A stretch of 64,000 bases of DNA from Rossellomorea arthrocnemi (GTDB taxonomy: Bacteria; Bacillota; Bacilli; Bacillales; Bacillaceae_B): the NCBI RefSeq assembly GCF_904424705.1, contig NZ_CAJGBF010000001.1, positions 434,001 through 498,000 on the forward strand. Reading direction: 5' to 3'. The notes beneath the pieces are model-generated. The model was not told where the DNA came from and searched no databases. It saw nothing but the letters and a program-made list of their open reading frames with translations. Shown in pieces: positions 25,682 through 33,497 of the stretch. Position 1 is the stretch's first letter. Each line of letters opens with the position of its first letter. Position numbers and translations under genes: made by a program.

Positions 25682-26209
25682 ATGACCAATATGATTCTTA
25701 AGATGATTGATTTGAGTTTAATGGCTGAACACCTGCCTGTTCATAAAGCTGAATTGGATAAGTTAGCCTCGTATATATGCACCATTCAAAACCCGGAGAT
25801 CAAAAAGGCAGCGACAGAACAGTACATGATCATGCAAAACCATGTGAAGGTAATGATTGCGCTTATGGATCCCGTTCGAAATGAAAGTGTAAGTATCGAA
25901 GACCTCCATAAATGGGACCCTGTTCCATTTAACTGTCAACAAAAATATACAAGCATGAGCCAGGAGAATATCCTAAAGGAACTCGCCACTACTGCCGAGT
26001 CCATGGCGAACAAAAATTTCAACTCCGGGTTACGAATGAAAGCTGAAAATGTCCGCAACATTCATATTCATATGTCCCTGCAGCAAAGCACGATGCTTAA
26101 CCGTTACAATGCCCTAATGGATAAATTCATCAAAGATACAGCACCTGTAAGTTCGAGAAAAGAGCAGGAAGAAACGATGGAAACATTTAGAAAGATGTTT
26201 CACCTTTAA
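25682..26209 (+). CDS. Small helical protein, possibly spore-coat (CotF-like) type; intact paralog of the gene at 1-246
   Basis: 175 residues, all-helical in appearance, without signal peptide, Cys-poor and Met-rich. ATG 25682 with GGGGAGGAGG upstream. Two long helices are likely at about 1-60 (LAEHLPVHKAELDKLASYI, then NPEIKKAATEQYMIMQNHV) and again at 90-170. The pairing of helices around an NPEI..A..QY.M.Q.H pattern is like CotF/ferritin-like spore proteins, but this is only a resemblance. Its last 82 codons and everything downstream for about 2 kb are duplicated at the left edge of the window. Confidence 0.7.
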   Translation: MTNMILKMIDLSLMAEHLPVHKAELDKLASYICTIQNPEIKKAATEQYMIMQNHVKVMIALMDPVRNESVSIEDLHKWDPVPFNCQQKYTSMSQENILKELATTAESMANKNFNSGLRMKAENVRNIHIHMSLQQSTMLNRYNALMDKFIKDTAPVSSRKEQEETMETFRKMFHL

Positions 26210-26211
26210 AG

Positions 26212-26238
26212 GAAGCACGGGAACGGTTCCCGTGCTTC
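26212..26238. repeat. Short palindrome, bidirectional terminator
   Basis: Perfect inverted repeat GAAGCACGGGAAC-G-GTTCCCGTGCTTC followed by TTTAAAA, between converging genes. Counterpart of 350-376 in the duplicated segment. Confidence 0.8.
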
Positions 26239-26239
26239 T

Positions 26240-26731
26240 TTAAAACGTCGAAGTATTATTCGCCTGATCCGCCTTCACACAATCAATCGCAATCACAAGC
26301 GCAAGAATCACCGACTCCATCTCTTCCTCCAGGATCTGCACCCTGTAACTGTCTCCCCAACTGAACCATTCCTTCCCCACTTCGCCTACGACCCTTCCCT
26401 CGTGTAACACTTGGAAGTTCATATCCATCCAGTTACCTTCCACTTCAATGCCTGCCGCATCAATGGAATACTTGGCTTTCAGAAAGGATAATTCCTTCTT
26501 GATCGTCACGACCTCTTGACCATTCACCTCTACAAAGAATGTCGGTAGAAAGCTCAAAACCTTTTTCGTGATCAGGGCCACCTCTTCCTTATCCTGATTC
26601 ATGATGGAGAAAGTCTTCGGGACCTTCATGAAGCTTCCCTCTACATAATATACGTCCTTCTCGTCCTGGTCCTTTACGGTGAATTTCTCGCTCAGACTGA
26701 ATACTTTTTGTTTGATGTAAAGCTGTTTCAT
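26240..26731 (-). CDS. LURP-one-related (YxjI-type) protein, copy 3
   Basis: 163 residues, intact, ATG 26731. Closest relative is the broken copy at 378-865, in the same gene order. Typical stretches are YYVEGSFMKVPKTFSIMN, ITKKVLSFLPTFFVEVNG, GNWMDMNFQVLHEG and GKEWFSWGDSYRVQI, then a hydrophobic helix (ILALVIAIDCV) and an acidic tail. Function unknown; single-domain tubby-like barrel expected. This is the reference sequence showing that copy 1 has a nonsense change and a one-base loss. Confidence 0.85.
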   Translation of the reverse strand: MKQLYIKQKVFSLSEKFTVKDQDEKDVYYVEGSFMKVPKTFSIMNQDKEEVALITKKVLSFLPTFFVEVNGQEVVTIKKELSFLKAKYSIDAAGIEVEGNWMDMNFQVLHEGRVVGEVGKEWFSWGDSYRVQILEEEMESVILALVIAIDCVKADQANNTSTF

Positions 26732-26827
26732 ATCAGTTCCCCCATTTTACGTCTTTCCTTTATATACGATTGAGATGGGGATAAGTTCCAGTCATTCCTC
26801 AACATTTTACCTACTCCACATAAAAAA

Positions 26828-26851
26828 GCCATCCCTCACAAAAGGAATGGC
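26828..26851 (-). terminator. Intrinsic terminator of the second thermonuclease gene
   Basis: Minus strand GCCATTCCTT, loop TTGT, GAGGGATGGC, then TTTTTT. Starts 13 bases after the stop codon. Confidence 0.85.
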
Positions 26852-26864
26852 CCATACTCTCTCT

Positions 26865-27944
26865 TTATCTCTCACACGCCCAGTCATCCTTATCCCGGTC
26901 ATGCTTCGATGCATAAGCAGGATGATCGGAAGGGACTCCATCCGGATATACTTTTCTCAGTTCCGTACAGTTTTGATAATACTCTTGTTCTTGAGCAGTT
27001 GCTGGTTCTTCCGTTGTGGCACCGGAGCTGGATTTCGGTGTGGTGGCTGTCGTTGTTTTTTTCTCTTCTTTTGTATCCAGATCCCCTTTAGTGGTGCCAT
27101 TTTCACCGTATGCCCAGAGGCCTGTTTCTTTCTCCCTTGCTTCCCGGGCGAATTTCACGAAGTACTCGCTGTATTTCACATCCGGATTATAGGTCGACGG
27201 CTCTGCATATCCGTTTAACACCAGGTCGGCATTGAACATCTTGGTCCGGATCTCTTCTTCGTCCATGTCATCCTTAGGAATCTCAAGCCAGATAAGACGC
27301 AGCGAACGATTGTACCGGTCCGTTTCCGACACATCTTTTTGTAACCAGACCGTTTTGCCTTCTAACTTTTCCGTCGTATAGTTACTTGCTTCTTTTCCGT
27401 ATTCTTCTGTTCTCGTAGTGGATTCCGGGGTGTTGACGCCGATGAATCGTACTTTTCTACCGTCCTTCAATTCAACTGTATCACCATCTACCACGCGGGA
27501 AACCAGTACTTTTTCCAAACCGAATGTGTCGGCAAGTTCTTGCTGCCCTTTCTCAGCTTCCGCATTTTCCTGTGCCGCCTTTTCTTCTGCCAGTCTCTTC
27601 TCTTCTTCTTCCTTGGCTTTCTTCTCTTCTGCCGCTTGTTTTTCTTTCTCTGCCTTCTCCTGTTGATCGGCTTCCTTCTCAGCCTTCGCAGTGGCTACTT
27701 TCTGTTCATCATCCACTTGTTCTGATGGAGCTGAACAGCCCCCGATGATCACCCCCAGAATTCCGACCGTTATCAACCAGCCTGGCTTCCTTAAGAAAGT
27801 TCTCTTGTTTGTTCTCTTTTGAGAATTTTGGTATAAACCAAATCCCACAATCAATAATCCCACCCATGCTACCGGCGTTATAATCGCCATGAGCAAGGTG
27901 AAAATGATGGCCACGGCAACCATAATGGTACGTAATCCGTTCAT
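26865..27944 (-). CDS. Membrane/lipoprotein thermonuclease with Excalibur domain, copy 2
   Basis: A 359-residue paralog of the 978-1976 nuclease. Hydrophobic segments lie at about 8-37 and 54-67 with a lipobox-like IGGC (Cys70). The linker of about 60 residues (78-138) is almost entirely Glu/Lys/Ala and likely a coiled coil or charged stalk; in copy 1 it is about 30 residues. The SNase domain keeps DGDT, VRFIGVNTPE (Asn at the Asp40 position) and DRYNR. The C-terminal Excalibur domain ends DRDKDDWACER, where a Gly of the Ca-binding loop in copy 1 is Asp here. Likely an extracytoplasmic nuclease for nutrient DNA or defence. Confidence 0.88.
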   Translation of the reverse strand: MNGLRTIMVAVAIIFTLLMAIITPVAWVGLLIVGFGLYQNSQKRTNKRTFLRKPGWLITVGILGVIIGGCSAPSEQVDDEQKVATAKAEKEADQQEKAEKEKQAAEEKKAKEEEEKRLAEEKAAQENAEAEKGQQELADTFGLEKVLVSRVVDGDTVELKDGRKVRFIGVNTPESTTRTEEYGKEASNYTTEKLEGKTVWLQKDVSETDRYNRSLRLIWLEIPKDDMDEEEIRTKMFNADLVLNGYAEPSTYNPDVKYSEYFVKFAREAREKETGLWAYGENGTTKGDLDTKEEKKTTTATTPKSSSGATTEEPATAQEQEYYQNCTELRKVYPDGVPSDHPAYASKHDRDKDDWACER

Positions 27945-28100
27945 TTCAGCACCTCATTACTTTTTTTCGTTAAAATCGTTCTCGATTCCCTCTGACTGAC
28001 CGCAAACTTTTTAATAGCTTTGTATATTTATTGTAATACAAAATTGACCAATTATCAGATAATCTAGCAATTTAGTAAAATAATTTTCTTCTAACTAAAA

Positions 28101-28132
28101 AAAGAGCAGAAGCTTCGCAGCCCCTGCTCTTT
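28101..28132 (-). terminator. Terminator of the ter cluster
   Basis: Minus strand AAAGAGCAG, 14-base loop, CTGCTCTTT followed by TTTT, starting about 10 bases after the last ter gene. The short stretch 27945-28100 is the nuclease leader, which is shared with 1977-2108. Confidence 0.7.
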
Positions 28133-28141
28133 CCTCTCTCA

Positions 28142-28753
28142 TTATTTTGAACCGGAAACCCAATTCATTCCCCAGCCATAGGCTCGGTCCATTTGTTTGT
28201 GCCCCTGGAAGTATTCCACAAGCTTCTTCACGCTAAAAGTTTGGTTGTTCACATTTTCAATCATGGCGATGGCACACATGGTGAACCCGTTACGGTGTTC
28301 ATCCATTTTCACGACGATATCCTCCCCGTTTTTATGGGTTAGGGTAATGACACCGTCTACTTCTGACCAGTTGGCAGCTCCTTCATAGATAAAGGTATAC
28401 ACCAGGATTCTTTCGATTTCTGAGATTTTGTTGCCGTTGATCCTCAGATTCTCTCCTCCTGTGGAAGCGCCGGTACGATCGTCATGATCCAATTGCATGT
28501 AAGGGAATTGGTTTAGAGAACCAAATGCGTTTCCAAGTGCTTGGACACAGCCTTTTTTGCCGTTCTTGAATTCATACAACACCCCGAGGTCTAAGTCCAT
28601 ATTTTGATTGCCTTTAAATAGTGAGGCAAAGAAGCCGCCTGATGATTGTTGACCGTTTTGGTTCCAATTCAAATTGACCAATATTTCTCCAATGCTTTGA
28701 TTATTGGATTTTGTAAGATTAATGGAATCGCCTTTTTTCTTTAATTCAATCAC
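28142..28753 (-). CDS. TerD/TerA-family stress protein, last gene of the ter cluster
   Basis: A 203-residue TerD-superfamily protein of the more divergent TerA-like kind. It keeps INLTK near the N-terminus, MDLDLGVLYEFKNGKKGCVQ (in two strands) and DDRTGASTGGENLRIN, where the other TerD proteins have [15 protein letters not shown]. The acidic Ca-binding residues are therefore partly changed. Start is GTG 28753 behind GAGGTGG. Last of 11 co-directed genes; 35 bases behind telA. Proteins of this family bind calcium and are linked to tellurite, phage and envelope-stress resistance. Confidence 0.8.
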   Translation of the reverse strand: MIELKKKGDSINLTKSNNQSIGEILVNLNWNQNGQQSSGGFFASLFKGNQNMDLDLGVLYEFKNGKKGCVQALGNAFGSLNQFPYMQLDHDDRTGASTGGENLRINGNKISEIERILVYTFIYEGAANWSEVDGVITLTHKNGEDIVVKMDEHRNGFTMCAIAMIENVNNQTFSVKKLVEYFQGHKQMDRAYGWGMNWVSGSK

Positions 28754-28788
28754 TTATAGCCCACCTCGCCAATTTTTGTGTTTCAACA

Positions 28789-29880
28789 TTACTGCTGTTG
28801 CGTCACTTTTTTCATATTATCCTGAAGCTCCAGGATCCGGTTCGTCCCCTCTTCACGCAGACGTTTGTTCTCTTCTTCAATCGATTTCGTTTCCTGCAAA
28901 CCTTTTACAATCGTATTCCAAGATTCCTCGATTGTTTCGATTTGAACACTTGGTCTTCCTGCTAATTTAGCAATCTCGGTACTTTGATTGGCAATGTTTT
29001 GGGCATTCCGTTTCAGCATTTCATTGGTACGGCGATCCAGCTCGTTCATGGAATCAGCCACAAGCTTCTGGCGCTTGGCCGTGACCGCCTGGATGATGCC
29101 GTTTTTGAAGATCGGGATCGTGATGATAAATGCAGAGTTGATTTTCCCGATCAGTTTCGTATTCCCTCGTTGCAGAAGACGAATTTGCGGAGCCGTCTGC
29201 AGGGCGACCATACGGGCCAAGTCAAGATCATATATGCGTTCTTCCAGCGTTTGGATGGCACTCTTTAACGTATCGAGTTGCAATTGGGCCATCTGGTCCC
29301 CGTTCATCGCTTTTTGTTCGTAACCCGGAAGCATGTTCTTCAGTTCGTCCAATTTGATTTGGCCGGCCACGACGTATTTTTCCAGCTCCATATAATATTG
29401 GATGTTGTTTTCATACATGTCTTCAAGCGTCATCGTGGATCGTGTCATTTCATCTTTGTACTTCGAGATTTCTACGTGGACTTTCTCGATTTCTCCGCCC
29501 AGTGTCTGGTATTTTCCGAAGATCTTTTCGATCATGTCGTTGCCGCGGTTGAACAGTTTACCTAAGAGGCCGCCTTTTTTCTCTTCGAAATCTTTCTTAT
29601 CAAAGCGATCCATGATCTTGCCTAGCTGCTTAAGCATGGTCCCTGAGTCAGACACTTCCGTCGTCCGCATCATGGACAGGATACGGTCTGAGAATTGGGA
29701 GATCTGTACAGCCGGCTCTTTCCCGAACTCTAAGAGTTCCATTTGGTTCTTTGCATCCACTTGTTGGGACAGTCGGATTACTTCAGGATCCTGGCGAAGT
29801 TCTTTTCGGATGTCTTCTGCCTTTTTCTCTGTGATCACTTCATTGTTTTCGAGGGTTGCGACTCCTGTTTCGTTTACCAT
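28789..29880 (-). CDS. yceH: TelA-family toxic-anion resistance protein
   Basis: A 363-residue cytoplasmic protein, mostly long helices and coiled coil, matching TelA/YceH: VIRLSQQVDAKNQMELLEFG near the N-terminus, DKKDFEEKKGGLLGKLFNRG, MLPGYEQKA and TAPQIRLLQRGNTKLIGKI. ATG 29880 after AGGAGTG. In the ter stress systems TelA is nearly always next to YceG, as here (12-base gap). Molecular function is not established. Confidence 0.9.
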   Translation of the reverse strand: MVNETGVATLENNEVITEKKAEDIRKELRQDPEVIRLSQQVDAKNQMELLEFGKEPAVQISQFSDRILSMMRTTEVSDSGTMLKQLGKIMDRFDKKDFEEKKGGLLGKLFNRGNDMIEKIFGKYQTLGGEIEKVHVEISKYKDEMTRSTMTLEDMYENNIQYYMELEKYVVAGQIKLDELKNMLPGYEQKAMNGDQMAQLQLDTLKSAIQTLEERIYDLDLARMVALQTAPQIRLLQRGNTKLIGKINSAFIITIPIFKNGIIQAVTAKRQKLVADSMNELDRRTNEMLKRNAQNIANQSTEIAKLAGRPSVQIETIEESWNTIVKGLQETKSIEEENKRLREEGTNRILELQDNMKKVTQQQ

Positions 29881-29892
29881 GTTTCTTCACTC

Positions 29893-31512
29893 CTATTTAT
29901 GGGATTTGATTGTGTTGAAAATCCTTCTGACAAACGAAGGTCCTTTAAACTCAAGCTCAAAGGACATTTCCTCCAGCCAGTGGGTATCAAAGACATTGGA
30001 CTCGATGAATTGTTCGATGCAATTATGTCCCGGAGGATTATACACCGCGATATCGGCCCCCAGTTCGTTAAAGAAAAGGAGCCTTGCTGCATCCGAGCGG
30101 GACAGCGTGCCATTCATTTCATTATTGAAGAGAACGAGCTTCGGAACATCCTGTGAATAATCAAACTTCTGGATGAGCTTCAAATCTTCCATGGAAAGAT
30201 CTGTCGCTTGAGTGAATAGATAGAGTTGTACGTCCTCCGTGCGTTCATGATTCAATGGGAGTAGCCGTGGACTTTCGCACATTTTCGAGATCACATGGGC
30301 GATGGCCCGCTGTACTCCTTCTGGAAGATGCTTATATTGCCACCAGTTGCCGGTCATCATTTTCTCTACATCAAGGGTTCCGTCCTGACCCATGGAATGC
30401 TGATAATGGAAGGTATGATTGGCTTTCACTTCCGTTGTGAACGGAAAACGCTGAATCAACACCGCATTCTTGTCTTCTACCAAACTATGTAAACGGCTCC
30501 AATATTCCTTGTGGTTCTCGGAAACCCCCATAATTTTGGCGAAGATGGCCGGAATCTCTACTTCCTGCCTTGTGGCTTTGAAGTTTGGCCGGACGAATGC
30601 TTTCTCTTTACTGATTAGAAACAGTTCATCATACGTTGTTTTCAATGTGACCGAGGTTGGCAGACTGTTGCGGAATTGCCATGGTTTATACAGTTGCGAC
30701 CCGTCATGAAATAACACATCATTCATTTCCTGGGTGGCACGGTATGCCACAGTCGACTGACGATCCGGCTTTTCAGTGGGGAACGGCTCCAGTTCTCCAT
30801 TGGTTGGGTTATGTACGACTTTGGAGAATGCCTCATCCGGATCCAGGTCCGCAAACTGGTCATCTCCCCCGGGATGGAAGATCAGGACATCACACCCGAT
30901 GGTCATCAAGTAATAAAGAAAGTACAGCTGACTCTTCGATGCGTCCCCGTACCATATGACCCGGGGCATTTCAACTTCGGGATCGAGCTCTTTCAGCCAT
31001 GGGTCCAGATGGTTCCACGACCATTTCACCACATCCACCAATACTCTCCGGAAATCGGGACTGCCCAGACCGCCAGGATGCTTTTTCTCAAATGTGGCGA
31101 GCACCGAAATAAGGGATTGTCTCAGCAGTCTGTGGAACTGCTGGTTGGAATGACTGGGAATGAGTCTCTCCCCTTCCATGAATGCGACAATTCGGTTGAC
31201 GGAAAGCCCTTTTTCTTTCTGATTGATCATGATGATCTTCTGAACACGCTGAAACATGTCTGGAGAGATTTCTTTATTTAATTCCTCACTTAAAACGTGA
31301 ACCCCATCGGAAGAATATAGTTCATAGAGGGAGAGATAATAATCCGTTTCATCATAACCAATCCCGACGATCCTCCCCGTCACCTGGCAAAAGGTCAGCT
31401 GGTCACCTTTCTCATAAGGAGTCCGTTCTGTCAGTTTTTTATATAATGTCAGTTTCCATTTATCAGAGTCTATCTCTGCTTGAGTCATGTTGATACTGGA
31501 ATAATCACTCAT
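29893..31512 (-). CDS. yceG: YceG-like protein of the ter cluster
   Basis: A 539-residue protein with the length and sequence character of Bacillus YceG, a TelA-linked family of unknown function. Visible conserved-looking stretches include VIWYGDASKSQLYFLYYL, GCDVLIFHPGGDDQF and ELGADIAVYNPPGHNCIEQF, the last two resembling alternating beta/alpha segments of a nucleotide- or sugar-binding fold. Start at ATG 31512, with GAGGGGTG upstream, is preferred over 31527. Operon position between the HAD gene and telA. Confidence 0.85.
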   Translation of the reverse strand: MSDYSSINMTQAEIDSDKWKLTLYKKLTERTPYEKGDQLTFCQVTGRIVGIGYDETDYYLSLYELYSSDGVHVLSEELNKEISPDMFQRVQKIIMINQKEKGLSVNRIVAFMEGERLIPSHSNQQFHRLLRQSLISVLATFEKKHPGGLGSPDFRRVLVDVVKWSWNHLDPWLKELDPEVEMPRVIWYGDASKSQLYFLYYLMTIGCDVLIFHPGGDDQFADLDPDEAFSKVVHNPTNGELEPFPTEKPDRQSTVAYRATQEMNDVLFHDGSQLYKPWQFRNSLPTSVTLKTTYDELFLISKEKAFVRPNFKATRQEVEIPAIFAKIMGVSENHKEYWSRLHSLVEDKNAVLIQRFPFTTEVKANHTFHYQHSMGQDGTLDVEKMMTGNWWQYKHLPEGVQRAIAHVISKMCESPRLLPLNHERTEDVQLYLFTQATDLSMEDLKLIQKFDYSQDVPKLVLFNNEMNGTLSRSDAARLLFFNELGADIAVYNPPGHNCIEQFIESNVFDTHWLEEMSFELEFKGPSFVRRIFNTIKSHK

Positions 31513-31590
31513 GATGTCACCCCTCACATCTTTTTTTCAAGAGGTCATCTTCTTCACATCAGCCGGTGACCTCCATATACTGCTTACTTT

Positions 31591-32391
31591 CTATTGAGCC
31601 CCTACATCCCGATAGCGGCTGTATACGATTTCGACGATTTCCTCAGAAGCTTGGATTCCGGCTTTCCCCGTCATATTGAGTGTAGGGAACTTCTCCAGAA
31701 CCTCTCCATGAAGAGGGGCCATTCCAAGCGTCCCGTTCGTGATCAGTTCAAGATCGAGGATAGAATCGCCGGCTGTACAAATGTTCTTCAACCCCAACTC
31801 GTCACCTAAATAATGAAGGGCCGTCCACTTCGTCAGGATCTTAGGGATAAAATAAAGCTTCCTTCCCTGAAGCGATACCTGCCATCCTAAATGGTCTGAA
31901 AGCATCCTCAACTCCATGAATACATCAGGAGAAAAACGGTCCGTATGCAGGATGATGTAAAAAAACACAGAATCTCCCGGTTTGATTTTCTTGATCCACT
32001 TTGTATCGTCAAGGGCCGCTACTTTCTTCATCACATCTTCAAGGGGAGTAGAGTTTCGGAGCAGACCCTGAACAAGACGCGTCCATTCCTTCAACACCGT
32101 ACCCCTCTTCAAGATCGTCCCCCCATTGCTGGTGATCGCATACTCGGGCACGATGTCCTCTTGAAACAGCTGAATTCTCTTGTACTGCTCGATGGTCCTT
32201 GTCGTCACCGGGATAAAGAACATGTTCTCATGGATCTGCTTCAGGACCTCTTTCGTTTTCAGTGAAATATAGGAAATGGGTTTCCCGTCAAGAAGTTCAA
32301 TACATTCCTCATTAGCGTCCGATCCATACGCTTCGAGCATTCTTGGTGAAAATATCAGGGTCCGGTCCAGGTCACTGGCGAATGCATTCAT
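31591..32391 (-). CDS. HAD-family phosphatase of the ter biosynthetic module
   Basis: A 266-residue HAD hydrolase. Motif I is SDLDRTLIF (nucleophile Asp7, acid/base Asp9), Thr in VTTRTIEQY for motif II, Lys in the cap, and motif IV TAGDSILDLELI. The sequence order is like sucrose-phosphatase/Cof-type (C2 cap) HAD enzymes. It overlaps the PRTase-PELOTA gene by 4 bases. In ter clusters such a phosphatase accompanies the aldolase and the phosphoribosyltransferases and presumably dephosphorylates a pathway intermediate. Confidence 0.85.
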   Translation of the reverse strand: MNAFASDLDRTLIFSPRMLEAYGSDANEECIELLDGKPISYISLKTKEVLKQIHENMFFIPVTTRTIEQYKRIQLFQEDIVPEYAITSNGGTILKRGTVLKEWTRLVQGLLRNSTPLEDVMKKVAALDDTKWIKKIKPGDSVFFYIILHTDRFSPDVFMELRMLSDHLGWQVSLQGRKLYFIPKILTKWTALHYLGDELGLKNICTAGDSILDLELITNGTLGMAPLHGEVLEKFPTLNMTGKAGIQASEEIVEIVYSRYRDVGAQ

Positions 32392-33497
32392 TTCGTATCA
32401 TCCATCTGTTTGATCAAACCGCAGCAGCTGTACGACATGTCATTGTACTCTTCAACCGGGACCCCTCTGTCCCTTGCAAGCATGAGGATATGCTCAAGAT
32501 AATGCTCTTTCTCCGTATTGATCAGAATCTTCCACGGCACCCTTCTGAGTAACACACGAGTCGTTTCACCGACGCCGGGCTTGATATGATTGATATCCTC
32601 AATTTGGAATTCCTCCTGTATTCTCCTGACCGATTTCAAACCTTCCCAATTCATGTCTGTATGGCTTTCCCGCAGCTTGGCAAGCGCCCTTTCCACTCGT
32701 GAGGAGATCCCCTTAAATTCAGACGAAATCGTATCCACATAGAAAGTAGAGAGGTCATCCGGTAACAGTTCCTTATAATATTTAGCACCATGGAAGTCAT
32801 CCGGACCGATCAACGAATCATTCAATACGGTACGGCTCACAAGGCCTGAGACCGTCGAATTCAAGCAGGCACTTGGAATCAGGAAATCCTCCCGTGTGCC
32901 ATACAGATTCGAGCAATGACCGGGATCGGCCAAAACCGCAAGTTCAGGGGACAGATCCGTGCCATGCTTCTCGTTAAAGCGATTGATGGAATCGGTAAGC
33001 TCCTTCGTGATCGCTCCCTTTCCCGTCCATCCGTCCACAAACACGATCGTTTCTTCAGGGTGATGGTCGAGGATGAATGAAAGGGCATTTTCATCGATGC
33101 CGCTTCCCCTGATAATGGAAATACTGTAGTGGGAAACCGTCACACCATATTTGAATTCGATATATTTTTTCATCAGAACACCTATAGGCGTGCCTGCCCT
33201 AGCTAGACTGCACAGGACGATGTCCAGCCCACGCGTGTGCACAATCTGTTCAGCGGCAAGGGCTACATATAAAGCGATGTCCTTTTTATTTTTTTCCAAC
33301 GAATCATGAAAGAGCTTGATGTATTGTTCAGAAGGCTGATACTCGACTGGAAGCATCTCGGAATAGTGTACCCCGTTCTGGATCGCCCTTTCCCGTTCGA
33401 GCGTACTTTTTTCAATATCGGCCCCCGACAGATCTTTCAGCAGGAAGGTAACGTCTTCCTTTGCATAACTGCCCAGATCATCCATTGTCTTGACCAT
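32388..33497 (-). CDS. Phosphoribosyltransferase-like protein with PELOTA-type RNA-binding domain (StiP family)
   Basis: A 369-residue protein. The N-terminal two thirds contain a PRTase-like fold with IVFVDGWTGKGAITKEL as the PRPP-loop and SLARAGTPIGVLMKKY as an earlier phosphate loop. The last about 90 residues (HIKPGVGETTRVLLRRVPW, HILMLARDRGVPVEEY) look like the PELOTA/L7Ae-type RNA-binding domain annotated with the 'cysteine protease StiP' family. ATG 33497 is selected, as GGAGGG lies 8 bases upstream; it overlaps the preceding gene by 20 bases. Known from ter clusters, where it was proposed to act on a nucleobase or RNA-linked substrate; not biochemically proven. Confidence 0.82.
   Translation of the reverse strand: MVKTMDDLGSYAKEDVTFLLKDLSGADIEKSTLERERAIQNGVHYSEMLPVEYQPSEQYIKLFHDSLEKNKKDIALYVALAAEQIVHTRGLDIVLCSLARAGTPIGVLMKKYIEFKYGVTVSHYSISIIRGSGIDENALSFILDHHPEETIVFVDGWTGKGAITKELTDSINRFNEKHGTDLSPELAVLADPGHCSNLYGTREDFLIPSACLNSTVSGLVSRTVLNDSLIGPDDFHGAKYYKELLPDDLSTFYVDTISSEFKGISSRVERALAKLRESHTDMNWEGLKSVRRIQEEFQIEDINHIKPGVGETTRVLLRRVPWKILINTEKEHYLEHILMLARDRGVPVEEYNDMSYSCCGLIKQMDDTK

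Noticed and set aside
29402-30160. 252-codon plus-strand frame across telA and yceG
   Set aside because: Runs antisense over two conserved genes and their junction; Ser/Phe-rich composition typical of a reverse-frame artefact.
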